This document shows positions 18,056 to 27,715 of a stretch of 58,297 bases of DNA, one piece after another. Source of the DNA: Pseudomonadota bacterium (GTDB lineage: Bacteria > Pseudomonadota > Gammaproteobacteria > Steroidobacterales > Steroidobacteraceae); contig JANXZZ010000171.1 of the NCBI GenBank assembly GCA_025355245.1, positions 1 to 58,297 of the forward strand. The letters are read 5' to 3'. The notes below the pieces were generated by a model that did no database searches, was not told the DNA's origin, and worked only from the letters and a program-made list of their open reading frames with translations. Position 1 is the first letter of the stretch. Every line of letters begins with the position of its first letter. The position numbers and the translations under genes were made by a program.

Positions 18056-19047
18056 GCGTGCGGTGCGCCGACCGGGTACAGGCCGTGGACGCGGCCGAAA
18101 AGACGCGTGAGGCCGAAGAGGGCGTCGATCGTGGGACAGGGTACGCCGACGCGCTGGCCGATCTCGCGCGCGGCCCCGACAATGCTGTCGAGCTCGATTG
18201 TCCGTCCGGCCTCCGCATCCTGGAGCATGGACGTCTTGAAGGCGCCGAGCTTGCGTGTGATCACGTGGCGGTCGTCCGGTGTCTGGTTCATCCCGCAGCC
18301 GATCTTGTCGCCGATCGCGGCCGCCTCGCGCATCGCATCGGTGCAGAATTTCCGGACGAGCTCGTCGTCGAGGATCCGGTCCATCGTCGCCCCCGTGAGC
18401 GCCGAGACCGGGTTCGCGGTCATGTTGCCCCACAGCTTGTACCAAATGTCGTAGCGAATCCGCGCCGAGCAGGTCACCTCGAACCCTGCTTGCCCAAGGA
18501 GTTCCGCGAGCTTGCGCGTGCGCTCGGACTCGCCGCCCATCGCTTCGCCGACAATGAGCCCTTGCCCCACGCGATGGGTCGTGAGGCCAGGTTCGCTGGT
18601 GGCGGTGCTTGCGTGCACTACGCAGCCGATCACCTGCGCCAGCGGGACCGCGGCGCCGATTCGCCCGCCCGGGTCGACACTCTCGAGAGGTGCGCCGCCG
18701 AGTAACGGACTCGCACCACTGAACCACCAGGGCACGCCGTTCATCGCCGGCACGATCATCGTTGTCGCGCTGAACAGGGGTGTCAACGTCGGCGCGAGCG
18801 CCGGAAGGGCCGGCCCCTTGACCGCGATGAACACGACGTCCTGCGGCCCAAGCGCGTGCGCGTCGTCCGACGCGTTGACGGGCGCAGTGATCAGCGCCCC
18901 GCCTATCTGCAGGCGCCAGCCGTGGCTGCGCAGCGCCGCGAGTGTCGCGCCGCGGGCGATGGCGCTCACCTCGGCGCGCCCGGCGGCGGCAAGTCGCGTC
19001 CCGATGAATCCGCCGATCGCCCCGGCGCCGACGATGCACACCTTCAC
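18052..19047 (-). CDS. 2-dehydropantoate 2-reductase family protein
   Basis: 331 residues. The N-terminal NADP-binding fold starts MKVCIVGAGAIGGFIGTRLA (GxGxxG). Family features follow: KGPALPALAPTL with the catalytic-lysine-type segment, MNGVPWW, and a C-terminal helical domain with WYKLWGNMTANPVSALTGAT containing the conserved N-P-SALT pattern. PanE-type enzymes reduce ketopantoate, but many paralogues act on other 2-oxo acids. Its coupling (ATGA overlap) to an FAH-family gene downstream of the lig operon suggests a catabolic rather than pantothenate role. That last point is inference. Confidence 0.85.
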   Translation of the reverse strand: MKVCIVGAGAIGGFIGTRLAAAGRAEVSAIARGATLAALRSHGWRLQIGGALITAPVNASDDAHALGPQDVVFIAVKGPALPALAPTLTPLFSATTMIVPAMNGVPWWFSGASPLLGGAPLESVDPGGRIGAAVPLAQVIGCVVHASTATSEPGLTTHRVGQGLIVGEAMGGESERTRKLAELLGQAGFEVTCSARIRYDIWYKLWGNMTANPVSALTGATMDRILDDELVRKFCTDAMREAAAIGDKIGCGMNQTPDDRHVITRKLGAFKTSMLQDAEAGRTIELDSIVGAAREIGQRVGVPCPTIDALFGLTRLFGRVHGLYPVGAPHA

Positions 19048-19982
19048 GGGCGGCCTCCGTCTTTGCCCTCGAGGCTCGCCCGGCGGCAGGCACTGAGCAT
19101 TCGTTCGAGAACGCGTTCGTCCGTGCCACGCGCGACGCGGCGCACCTCCGCTGAATCTGCCGGTGCGTCGCCGACGCCACGTGCCGCGGCGCGCGGGACC
19201 GGGCCCGCGAGGACGCGACTCGCGAGCCGCCCGAGCGAGGAAATCTCGACCTCGATGAGATCACCCACGTCGAGCGAGCGCGAGTGACAGGGTGTCCCGG
19301 TCAGGATGACATCACCGGCCACGAGCGTGATGTGGCACGCGATGTCGGCGATCATGTAGTGCGGGCCCCAGATCATCTCCTCGCCGATGCGCGCTTCCTG
19401 CACGACCAGCCCGTTCCGGTACGTACGCAGCGTCTGCTCGAAGAATTTGACCCCACGTACGAGACCCGGCCCGATCGGCAGCAAGCCGTCGGCGCTTTTG
19501 AGGCGCAGCACCGATCCTCGGTCCGTGGTGCGCAAGTTCTGCAGGCCCATGCCTAGCGCCGGCGCGAATCCGGCGACGTAGTCCCAGGCCTCGTCGGGCG
19601 TCACGTTGCGGCAGACCTTGCCGATGACGGCCGGAAACTCACCCTCGTAGTTGAGGTAAGTGCAATCGGCCGGCTTTACGAGTTCCCCGCCATGGCCGTT
19701 CAACGCCGTAACCGGCTTCATGAAGTACGTCGGCGTTTCGGTCGGCGTTGCGGTGTTCCGCGACTCGATACCACGGGAGCTGTAGATAAGGTGCACACAG
19801 TTGATCTTGGTCGGCTCGCACGGTGGCAGGTGCGTAACCGTCTGGCCGTCGAGCGCGAGCGAGCCGTCGCCTCGCACGCTTGCCCAGCAGGCCGAGTCGT
19901 TGACCAGGAGTCGGCGACGCTCGGTGCGCGGACCTCTGAGAATGGCCGGCAGCGCCTTGGCGTTGAGTTCCATCAGCGGCAT
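19044..19982 (-). CDS. fumarylacetoacetate hydrolase family protein
   Basis: 312 residues. The FAH metal-binding core is visible: YLNYEGEFPAVIGK (acidic ligands), NLRTTDRGSVLRLKSADGLL with PIGPGLV, and HYMIADIACHITLVAGDVILTGTP. A nonstandard tail from about 270 is Ala/Arg-rich and may be a chance extension. Family members split C-C bonds of, or hydrate and decarboxylate, ring-fission products. Lying right after the extradiol-dioxygenase remnant, it once may have processed a meta-cleavage product. It overlaps the reductase gene by 4 bp. Confidence 0.85.
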   Translation of the reverse strand: MPLMELNAKALPAILRGPRTERRRLLVNDSACWASVRGDGSLALDGQTVTHLPPCEPTKINCVHLIYSSRGIESRNTATPTETPTYFMKPVTALNGHGGELVKPADCTYLNYEGEFPAVIGKVCRNVTPDEAWDYVAGFAPALGMGLQNLRTTDRGSVLRLKSADGLLPIGPGLVRGVKFFEQTLRTYRNGLVVQEARIGEEMIWGPHYMIADIACHITLVAGDVILTGTPCHSRSLDVGDLIEVEISSLGRLASRVLAGPVPRAAARGVGDAPADSAEVRRVARGTDERVLERMLSACRRASLEGKDGGRP

Positions 19983-19993
19983 GTGGGTCTCTG

Positions 19994-20518
19994 TTAGGCG
20001 ACGTCGAACCAGAGGTGGATGTTGCCCTTCCCGCGCGCATTCTCATAGGCCAACACCGTTGTTCCCTTGGCCTTGCAGTCGCGGCCGCCCATCGCGCCGA
20101 GCATCTGCAGGTAGTGGCCGCCCGAGGCCTCCCGGTGCGCAGGCCGGAACTTCTCGCCCCGGTGGTCGAGCACGAGGTCGGGGCGACCCGCGCACAGGAG
20201 CGCGATGGCCTCTTTGTCGCTCGCGATATTCTCGGGCCGCGACACGTGGACGTCGTCGAAGATGCGCGGGCTATTCGGTACCCAGTCGATGTCGTTGAAG
20301 CGGTGGCTCAACGCCCCGGACGCGAGGATCGCGACGCGCGCGTCGCTCTGGTGGATCGTCTCGCCGAGCACCGCACCCGATTCGGGGAAATGCTCGAGGC
20401 GGCAGTTCTGGCAGCAGCTCAGGCACGCGATCTTTTCCGTCCGGCGCAGCTTGTTGACGATATTAATCGTCGGAAAGTGCCGCGTGAGGACGGGATCGAA
20501 CACTCGCTTCGAGCGCAT
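19994..20518 (-). pseudogene. C-terminal remnant of an extradiol dioxygenase (LigB superfamily)
   Basis: About 174 residues read HFPESGAVLGETIHQSDARV, AILASGALSHRFNDIDWVPN, HYLQMLGAMGGRDCKAKG and NIHLWFDVA, the C-terminal half of a class III extradiol (LigB/MhpB-like) enzyme, including the SGALSH strand. The N-terminal half with the iron-binding His pair is missing. Upstream the frame continues into unrelated sequence, which in another frame is a FAD-oxidase fragment. An ATG near 20518 could still allow translation of a fragment. It lies between ligC and the FAH gene. Confidence 0.65.
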
Positions 20519-20675
20519 AGCCCGTCGTCGCGATGAACCCAGGAATCCACGAAATCGGCAGCGAGATGTCGTGCTTGATCGAGCGGCCCTCAGAGGCCTG
20601 CGCATCGGAGATGTTCTCCCTTAGCGCCGAGAACGCCTCGAACGGCGCGATCGATGCGGAGACCGCGGCATCGGT
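20519..20675 (-). pseudogene. internal fragment of a FAD-linked (GlcD-like) oxidase
   Basis: In the minus strand, in a frame different from the dioxygenase remnant, the sequence reads FEAFSALRENISDAQASEG and then SIKHDISLPISWIPGFI. This matches the conserved ISEAQ..EG.SIKHDISVPIS.IP.FI segment of the C-terminal domain of D-lactate/2-hydroxyglutarate-type FAD oxidases. Only about 50 residues are present, with no start or stop of its own. Confidence 0.55.
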
Positions 20676-20694
20676 GACGCGGCCGGCGGCGGGA

Positions 20695-20790
20695 TGCCGT
20701 AGCCGTGGATCAGGTTCATGCAGCCAACGCCGATGGCCGAGACCTCGACCGATCCGAGGCGGCGAGCCGCCGTGGGCGCTCCCGCAGAGA
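20695..20790 (-). pseudogene. N-terminal scrap of an aldo/keto reductase
   Basis: About 30 residues, RRLGSVEVSAIGVGCMNLI then HGYGIPPPA, are the start of an AKR13-like aldo/keto reductase barrel. The rest is absent and the sequence runs straight into the FAD-oxidase fragment. It lies just downstream of the ligC stop on the same strand. Confidence 0.6.
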
Positions 20791-20802
20791 CGGCCGGACT
20801 GC

Positions 20803-21753
20803 TCAGCTTGCCGCCGCGGCCGACAACGCGAGCTTCTGCAACGTCCGGTAGCAGGGCAAAACCTGCGCGACACTCGAGTTGGGCTCGCGACCCGTCTGGA
20901 TCGCCGCGAAAAACTCCCGGTCCTGCAGTTCGATCCCGTTGGTCGAGACATCGACGTTCGACACGTCGATCTTTTCGTCCTTGCCGTTGAACAGATCGTC
21001 GTAGCGCGCGACATACGTCCCGTAGTCGCAGATATAACGGAAGAACGTGCCGAGCGGCCCGTCGTTGTTGAACGACAGCGACAGGGTGCAGATGGCGCCC
21101 GAGGCTGATTTGAGCTGGATTGACATGTCCATCGCGATACCGAGCGCCGGATGTCGCGGCCCCTCGATTGCGCGCGCGACCACCACGTCCTCGCCGGTCT
21201 GGTAGCGGAACAGGTCCACCGTGTGCGCCGCGTGGTGCCAGAGCAGGTGGTCGGTCCAGGAACGGGCCTGGCCGAGCGCGTTGATGTTCGTGCGACGGAA
21301 GAAGTAGGTCTGCACATCCATCTGCTGGATCTTGAGCTCGCCCTTCACGATCCGGCGGTGCAACCACTGGTGCGAGGGATTGAAACGGCGCGTGTGACCG
21401 ACCATGCACACGAGCCCGGAATTTCGCTGCGCCTCGGCGACTGCCTCGGCGTCGGCTAGCGTGTCGGCGAGCGGAATCTCGACCTGCACGTGTTTCCGCG
21501 CACGCAGGCATTCGAGCGCCTGGCTCGCGTGCATCTGGGTCGGCGTGCACAGGATCGCGGCGTTGACGCCCGGGCGTGCGAGGGCCTCGGTGAGACTCCC
21601 GGTCACGTACGGAACGCCGTATTTCTGGGCCGTCGCCTGCGTCGTCTCGAGGTCCCGACCGACCAACGCGACGACCTCGATGCCGCCGATCTTGCGGATA
21701 GCGTCCAGGTGCTTCTGCCCGAACGCACCGGCGCCGGCGAGGACGACTTTCAT
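20803..21753 (-). CDS. ligC: 4-carboxy-2-hydroxymuconate-6-semialdehyde dehydrogenase
   Basis: 316 residues of the Gfo/Idh/MocA family. LigC oxidises the hemiacetal form of CHMS to 2-pyrone-4,6-dicarboxylate with NADP. The start at 21753 gives MKVVLAGAGAFGQKHLDAIR, aligned with known LigC; a GTG 15 bp upstream is possible. Conserved blocks are ILCTPTQMHASQALECLRA, QVEIPLADTLADAEAV, MVGHTRRFNPSHQWLHR, QQMDVQTYFFRRTNINA, RSWTDHLLWHHAAHTVDLF and PLGTFFRYICDYGTYVARYD. The close similarity makes the assignment firm. Last intact gene of the lig operon, 15 bp after ligB. Confidence 0.95.
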   Translation of the reverse strand: MKVVLAGAGAFGQKHLDAIRKIGGIEVVALVGRDLETTQATAQKYGVPYVTGSLTEALARPGVNAAILCTPTQMHASQALECLRARKHVQVEIPLADTLADAEAVAEAQRNSGLVCMVGHTRRFNPSHQWLHRRIVKGELKIQQMDVQTYFFRRTNINALGQARSWTDHLLWHHAAHTVDLFRYQTGEDVVVARAIEGPRHPALGIAMDMSIQLKSASGAICTLSLSFNNDGPLGTFFRYICDYGTYVARYDDLFNGKDEKIDVSNVDVSTNGIELQDREFFAAIQTGREPNSSVAQVLPCYRTLQKLALSAAAAS

Positions 21754-21768
21754 TTCACCGTGCTCCAC

Positions 21769-23002
<1,234 letters not shown>

Positions 23003-23012
23003 CAGTCGCCTC

Positions 23013-23888
23013 CTAACGGGTCCAATAGAGTCTGTGCGGATTGTCGACGAGCAGCTTGCGCTGCAGGTCGGGCGTCGGAGCGATCAGCGGTACGAAATCC
23101 ACCAGTTTCCCGTCATCCGGCATGTATGACTTGAGATTTGGGTGCGGCCAGTCGGTCCCCCACAGTACCCGGTCGGGAAATTGCTCGACGACCCGTCGGG
23201 CGAAGGGTACGACGTCCGCGTAGCCGGGGGGGCCTGATTTCGAAAGTCTTTCGGGACAGGTGACTTTCGACCAGATATTCGAGTGCTCCGCCATCAGGCG
23301 CAGGAACAGCCCGAATTCCGGGCCGTCGACGGGCCGGGTGACGTCGGGCCGTCCCATGTGATCGACGACGACGGTGGTCGGCAGCGAGGCGAAGAAGTCG
23401 TAGAGATCGGGCAGGTCAGCAGCCTCGAAGTAGATCACCACGTGCCAGCCGAGCGCAGCGACCCGCCGCGCGATCGCGGCGAGCGTCTCCGGCGGGGTCG
23501 TATCGACGAGCCGGCGCACGAAATTGAAGCGCACGCCCCGCACCCCGGCGGCATCGAGCGCTGCGAGTTCCTTGTCCGTGACGCTCTCCCGCACCGTCGC
23601 GACCCCGCGGGCCTTGCCATTGGCGCGCTCGAGCCCATCGACCAGCGCCCGGTTATCGGCGCCGTGGCAGGTCGCCTGCACGATCACGTTGTGCTCGAAG
23701 CCGAGCAGGTCCCGCAGCGCGAACAGCTGCGCGGCGGAGGCATCGCAAGGCGTGTATCTGCGCTCCGGCGCGAACGGAAACGAGTCTCCGGGCCCGAAGA
23801 CGTGGCAGTGCGCATCGACCGATCCCGGTGGAACGCGAAACAAGGGTCGCGACGGCTGTGGATGGAACGGCAACCAGTCCGGGTCCAT
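23013..23888 (-). CDS. ligI: 2-pyrone-4,6-dicarboxylate hydrolase
   Basis: 291 residues from the ATG at 23888 (a TTG 15 bp upstream overlaps ligJ). Amidohydrolase superfamily (COG3618): SVDAHCHVFGPGDSFPFAPE holds the HxH pair, YTPCDA follows, VRFNFVRRLVD, VVVDHMGRPDV and VLWGTDWPHPN (late Asp). LigI hydrolyses the PDC lactone to 4-oxalomesaconate without a bound metal in characterised members. Substrate assignment rests on strong similarity and on placement with ligA, ligB, ligC and ligJ. Confidence 0.94.
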   Translation of the reverse strand: MDPDWLPFHPQPSRPLFRVPPGSVDAHCHVFGPGDSFPFAPERRYTPCDASAAQLFALRDLLGFEHNVIVQATCHGADNRALVDGLERANGKARGVATVRESVTDKELAALDAAGVRGVRFNFVRRLVDTTPPETLAAIARRVAALGWHVVIYFEAADLPDLYDFFASLPTTVVVDHMGRPDVTRPVDGPEFGLFLRLMAEHSNIWSKVTCPERLSKSGPPGYADVVPFARRVVEQFPDRVLWGTDWPHPNLKSYMPDDGKLVDFVPLIAPTPDLQRKLLVDNPHRLYWTR

Positions 23889-23899
23889 GCGGAACGCGC

Positions 23900-24928
23900 T
23901 CAAAGCCCGCGCCCCTGCAGCAGCCGGTCAAGGCGCGGGAACACGCGCCGCGCATTGCCCTCGAAGATGCGTCGTTTCCCGGAGTCGGCGATCGCGAGCG
24001 CGTCGATGTAGCGCTTCGTGTCGTCGAAGTACTGGCCCGTCTCGGGGTCAATCCCGCGCACCGCGCCGAGCATCTCGGAGCCGAACAGGATGTTGTCGAT
24101 GTCGATGACCCTGACGAGCAGGTCGATGCCCGGCTGGTGGTAGACGCAGGTGTCGAAAAAAACGTTCCTCATGACGTGGCTCGCGAGCGGCGGGCGCTTC
24201 AGCATGTCCGCAAGGCCCCGGTAGCGGCCCCAGTGATAGGGCACCGCACCGCCGCCGTGGGGGATGATGAAGCGCAGCGTCGGGAAGTCGCGGAACAGGT
24301 CGCCCTCGATGAACTGCATGAATGCGGTCGTATCCGCGTTGATGTAGTGCGCGCCGGTTGCGTGGAAGCTTGGATTGCAGGACGAGGAGACGTGCACCAT
24401 CGCGGGGACATCGAGCTCGACCATTTTCTCGTAGAACGGATACCAGTGGCGGTCGGTCAGCGGCGGACTCGTCCAGTGCCCGCCGGACGGGTCGGGATTC
24501 AGGTTGCAGCCGATGAACCCGAGTTCGGTCACGCACCGGGCCAGCTCGGCAACCGAATGCGCAATCGGTACGCCGGGCGACTGCGGAAGCTGGCAGACGC
24601 CGACGAAATTGGCCGGATAGAGGTCGACAACGCGTTTGATGAGGTCGTTGCAGGCACGCGTCCAGGCCTGTGAGATTGCCTCGTCGCCCACATGGTGGGC
24701 CATCGCCGAGGCGCGCGGCGAGAAGATCGTGAGGTCGGCACCCCGCGCGCGCTGCAGCTTGAGCTGGTTGAGCTCGATGCTTTCGCGGATATCATCGTCG
24801 CCAATGGCGCCGAGCGCGGGCAGGGGCAGGGCGGGGTTCCCGAGCCGCGACAACTGCTGGTCGCGAAAACTTTGCAGCGCGGAGGGCGCTGTAGTGTAGT
24901 GCCCATGGCAATCGATGATCAGCATCAC
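23900..24928 (-). CDS. ligJ: 4-oxalomesaconate hydratase
   Basis: 342 residues of the amidohydrolase-related LigJ group. IIDCHGHYTTAPSAL gives HxH, IFSPRASAMAHHVGD and VHVSSSCNPSFHATGAHYIN follow, then FIIPHGGGAVPYHWGRYRG and ILFGSEMLGAVRGIDP. LigJ adds water to 4-oxalomesaconate (after LigU tautomerisation) to give 4-carboxy-4-hydroxy-2-oxoadipate. It starts in an ATGA-type overlap with the DUF1932 dehydrogenase and runs almost onto ligI. Confidence 0.94.
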   Translation of the reverse strand: MMLIIDCHGHYTTAPSALQSFRDQQLSRLGNPALPLPALGAIGDDDIRESIELNQLKLQRARGADLTIFSPRASAMAHHVGDEAISQAWTRACNDLIKRVVDLYPANFVGVCQLPQSPGVPIAHSVAELARCVTELGFIGCNLNPDPSGGHWTSPPLTDRHWYPFYEKMVELDVPAMVHVSSSCNPSFHATGAHYINADTTAFMQFIEGDLFRDFPTLRFIIPHGGGAVPYHWGRYRGLADMLKRPPLASHVMRNVFFDTCVYHQPGIDLLVRVIDIDNILFGSEMLGAVRGIDPETGQYFDDTKRYIDALAIADSGKRRIFEGNARRVFPRLDRLLQGRGL

Positions 24929-25815
24929 GAGGCTCCAGGCGGTTCAGGACTGCGTGCTAGCACTGCGTCCAGCATTTCATCGAGCGACGCGTCGCTGATT
25001 GCGTGCCCGTGGGCGCCGGCCCAGCTCTGCCGCTCGACGCAGGCCCGGCTCATCCACGGCGCCACGCCCGCGTCGGCGACGGTGCGTGCGACCTCGCGCA
25101 TCTCTTCAGCACGCCGCGCGCCGTGCTGCAGCGACCGCGCGATCATGTAGCGCGACAGGCTCCGCCAGTCGCTCGCCGGCAAAAGGTCGTGCAGGGAGTC
25201 GAGTACCGCGTCCTCGACCTGATAGTGGCGCGCGGCCAGTAACGACTCGGTGAGCAGCGCCTCGACACCCTTGATCATTACGCTGCGGCACATCTTGGCA
25301 GCCGAGGCGCGTCCCAGCGCGTTCGAGAACACCTTGGCACCGGCGAAGCCGAGCTGCCGGGCGTGCGGGTGAAAGGCGGCCGCGTGCGGCCCGCCGAGCA
25401 GGATGGGCGAAGCGATCCCTAGCGGAGCGATCGGCGCCATTACCGCCGCCTCGACGTAGCGCCCGCCTCGCGCAATGACCGCCTCGGCAGCCTCGGCCTT
25501 CGAGTGAGGCGAAACGGAGTTGAGATCGAGGTAGAACGCGTCCGGGGCGAGCGCCGGAGCGACTTCGCGCGCGACCTCGATGCACTCGGCGGCGGTGACC
25601 GCGGAAATGACGACGCTGGCCCCGTTGAGCGCATCGGCCAGGCCGTACCCGGCGCGCACGCCCGCATCGCGAAGACCGCGACTCGGCGCGCTCTCGGCGT
25701 CCGAAAACTTGATGTCCCAGGCGCTGACGGCGCCGGCACCGCTCGCCCGCAAGTCGGCCGCGAGGGCCTGTCCGACCTCGCCGAAGCCGACAAGGCACAC
25801 GACGCGCGTGGTCAT
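24925..25815 (-). CDS. NAD(P)-dependent oxidoreductase with DUF1932 domain
   Basis: 296 residues. An N-terminal Rossmann domain begins VVCLVGFGEVGQALAADLR with GFGEVG and continues as a 6-phosphogluconate-dehydrogenase-like fold (DLNSVSPHSKAEAAEAV, VEAAVMAPIAPLGIASPILL). The DUF1932 C-terminal domain follows (SAAKMCRSVMIKGVEALLTE). Family members reduce or oxidise beta-hydroxy acids, but no step of the known PCA 4,5-pathway needs it. It overlaps both ligU and ligJ by 4 bp, so it is made with the pathway. Role unknown. Confidence 0.85.
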   Translation of the reverse strand: MTTRVVCLVGFGEVGQALAADLRASGAGAVSAWDIKFSDAESAPSRGLRDAGVRAGYGLADALNGASVVISAVTAAECIEVAREVAPALAPDAFYLDLNSVSPHSKAEAAEAVIARGGRYVEAAVMAPIAPLGIASPILLGGPHAAAFHPHARQLGFAGAKVFSNALGRASAAKMCRSVMIKGVEALLTESLLAARHYQVEDAVLDSLHDLLPASDWRSLSRYMIARSLQHGARRAEEMREVARTVADAGVAPWMSRACVERQSWAGAHGHAISDASLDEMLDAVLARSPEPPGAS

Positions 25816-26909
25816 GTCGCCTCCCAGGCGGATGTCGGCACGAACACTTCGCCGCGCATCAGCAGCCGTGCGGTTCTGAGGAGGGCCGAGCGCTTTACCT
25901 CAACCGCCGCGCCGTTGCCCGTCACTTCCATCTCGACGGTGAAGAAGCCGGTCGGGTGCTCGATTTCAAGCAATCGTGTCGCGGAGCCAGACGCTGCCCT
26001 GGCGCCGGCGACTCGCGCCGCCACGCTACCGGGCACGACGATAGCGGTCGCGACGCTGACGGCGCCGAGCACGCCAATCGCCTCGTGCACGCGGTGGGGA
26101 ATGAAGGTCCGCGTCGTGAGGACGCCCTGCGCGCGGGGCGGCGAGACCAGGGTCATCTTCGGCACGGTCTTTTTCGCGACATCACCGAGGTTCATCCGCG
26201 GCCCGATCTCGAGGCGGATCTTCTCGATCCGCGCCTTGAGCGTCGCGTCGACCTCGAGAGCCTCCGGGGTCTCGTCGCCCGCCTTGCCGAAGTCGGCCGC
26301 CGCCAGGATCACGACCGGCATGCCGTTGTCGATGCAGGTCACGTCGATCCCGTCGACGCGATCGACGACGGCGCCCGTCGGGAACAACGAGCCGCAGCTC
26401 GAGCCCGCCACGTCGAGAAAGTCGATCGGGATCGGCGCGGCGGTTCCGGGGACGCCGTCGATCCTCGCAGTGCCCTGATATTCAACCGCTCCCCCTGGCG
26501 TCTGCACGCGAGCGACCGCGATGCTCGCGGTATTGACCATGTGGATGCGCACGGTCGTCGTCGCTCCGGCAACGGCAACGAGGCCGTTGTCGATCGCCCA
26601 GGGCCCGACACCGGCGAGGATGTTGCCGCAGTTCTGCGCATCGCTGACCTCCGCGCGATCGACGAACACCTGCAGGAACAGGTAGTCGACGTCGGCGTCG
26701 CCCCGCGAGGAAGGCCCGATGACGGCGACCTTGCTGGTCAGCGGGTGGGCACCGCCGACGCCATCGATCTGCCGAAGGTCCGGCGACCCCATCGCCGCGA
26801 GCAGGACGCGATCGCGGGCCGCACGCTCCGCCGGCAGGTCGCGCACGTGAAAGAACAGGCCCTTCGAGGTCCCGCCGCGCACCAGCGAGCAGGGGATTGC
26901 CTTTTGCAC
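25812..26909 (-). CDS. ligU: 4-oxalomesaconate tautomerase
   Basis: 365 residues of the PrpF/GalD/LigU isomerase family. IPCSLVRGGTSKGLFFHVRD at the start, GVGGAHPLTSKVAVI, DAQNCGNILAGVGPWAIDNG (active-site Cys) and DVAGSSCGSLFPTGAVVD (second Cys) are diagnostic. LigU moves the double bond of the keto/enol forms of 4-oxalomesaconate so that LigJ can hydrate it. It starts 5 bp after the ligK stop and ends in an ATGA overlap with the DUF1932 gene. Confidence 0.93.
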   Translation of the reverse strand: MQKAIPCSLVRGGTSKGLFFHVRDLPAERAARDRVLLAAMGSPDLRQIDGVGGAHPLTSKVAVIGPSSRGDADVDYLFLQVFVDRAEVSDAQNCGNILAGVGPWAIDNGLVAVAGATTTVRIHMVNTASIAVARVQTPGGAVEYQGTARIDGVPGTAAPIPIDFLDVAGSSCGSLFPTGAVVDRVDGIDVTCIDNGMPVVILAAADFGKAGDETPEALEVDATLKARIEKIRLEIGPRMNLGDVAKKTVPKMTLVSPPRAQGVLTTRTFIPHRVHEAIGVLGAVSVATAIVVPGSVAARVAGARAASGSATRLLEIEHPTGFFTVEMEVTGNGAAVEVKRSALLRTARLLMRGEVFVPTSAWEAT

Positions 26910-26914
26910 GGTGT

Positions 26915-27604
26915 CTACTCGTCGCCGGCCGCGTCCTGGTAGACGAGGCCCTTCTCGGTCAGGCGCTCACGCATGCCATAGATGTCGAGCCCGAGCTCGC
27001 CGGCCTTGAGGCGCGCGCGCACGAGCGCTTCCTTCTCCTCCCGGACCGCGCATTTGAGGAGCGTTGCGGCAGCATCGCGCCGGGGGACCACGCAGACTCC
27101 GTCGTCGTCCGCCACGATCACGTCGCCGGGATGGATCAACGCTCCGCCGCAGACGACCGGAACGTTCACGCTGCCGAGCGTCTCCTTGACGGTGCCCTGC
27201 GCGTACACGCACTTCGACCACACCGGAAATGCCATCGCGGTCAGGTCGCGGACGTCACGCACGCCGGCGTCGATGATGAGCCCGCGGACGCCTCGCGGTT
27301 GCAGGGAGCTTGCGAGCAGCTCGCCAAAATACCCTGCGTCGGAAAACGAGGTCGGCGCGACGACGAGGACATCGCCCTCGCGGCACTGCTCGACCGCCAC
27401 GTGGATCATCCAGTTGTCGCAGGGTGCGACGCTGACGGTGACCGCCGTGCCGGCGATCCGGGCACCCGCGTAGATGGGGCGCAGCTCCGGTGCCAGCAGG
27501 CCCGTACGTCCCTGGGCCTCGTGAACCGTTGCTACGCCGAAGGAAGCGATGCCGTCCACCGTCTCGCGGGCGGCGCGGGGGGTATTTCGAATGACGACAT
27601 TCAC
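26915..27604 (-). CDS. ligK: 4-carboxy-4-hydroxy-2-oxoadipate aldolase
   Basis: 229 residues from a GTG at 27604, matching the family length of about 227; a much longer open frame upstream runs under lysR and is not coding. RraA-like fold aldolase: [67 protein letters not shown] and [20 protein letters not shown], the last with the metal-binding Asp. It splits CHA to pyruvate and oxaloacetate. First gene of the lig operon, 111 bp from the divergent lysR. Confidence 0.94.
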   Translation of the reverse strand: MNVVIRNTPRAARETVDGIASFGVATVHEAQGRTGLLAPELRPIYAGARIAGTAVTVSVAPCDNWMIHVAVEQCREGDVLVVAPTSFSDAGYFGELLASSLQPRGVRGLIIDAGVRDVRDLTAMAFPVWSKCVYAQGTVKETLGSVNVPVVCGGALIHPGDVIVADDDGVCVVPRRDAAATLLKCAVREEKEALVRARLKAGELGLDIYGMRERLTEKGLVYQDAAGDE

Positions 27605-27715
27605 GTCGGTTCTCCGCGTGTTGCGAGGCAGCATGAAATACGCATGCAAGTCTGATCTCTCGGCCGCACCGATACCAATTGCATTTCCAGTAGGGGTATA
27701 AGAGATTACTAACAG
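27605..27715. promoter_or_regulatory. divergent lig / lysR control region
   Basis: 111-bp gap between the ligK start and the lysR start. Two nested inverted repeats occupy the lysR-proximal half: ATCTCT (27655-27660) with AGAGAT (27701-27706), and ATACC (27672-27676) with GGTAT (27695-27699). The region is much richer in A and T than its surroundings. This is a natural operator for the LysR protein; no T-N11-A box could be singled out with confidence. Confidence 0.45.

Noticed and set aside
23649-23660. A second copy of the 12-mer CCGGTTATCGGC inside ligI
   Set aside because: It encodes normal ligI residues (GADNRA) and has no partner arm; one 12-bp match in 58 kb of GC-rich sequence is probably chance.
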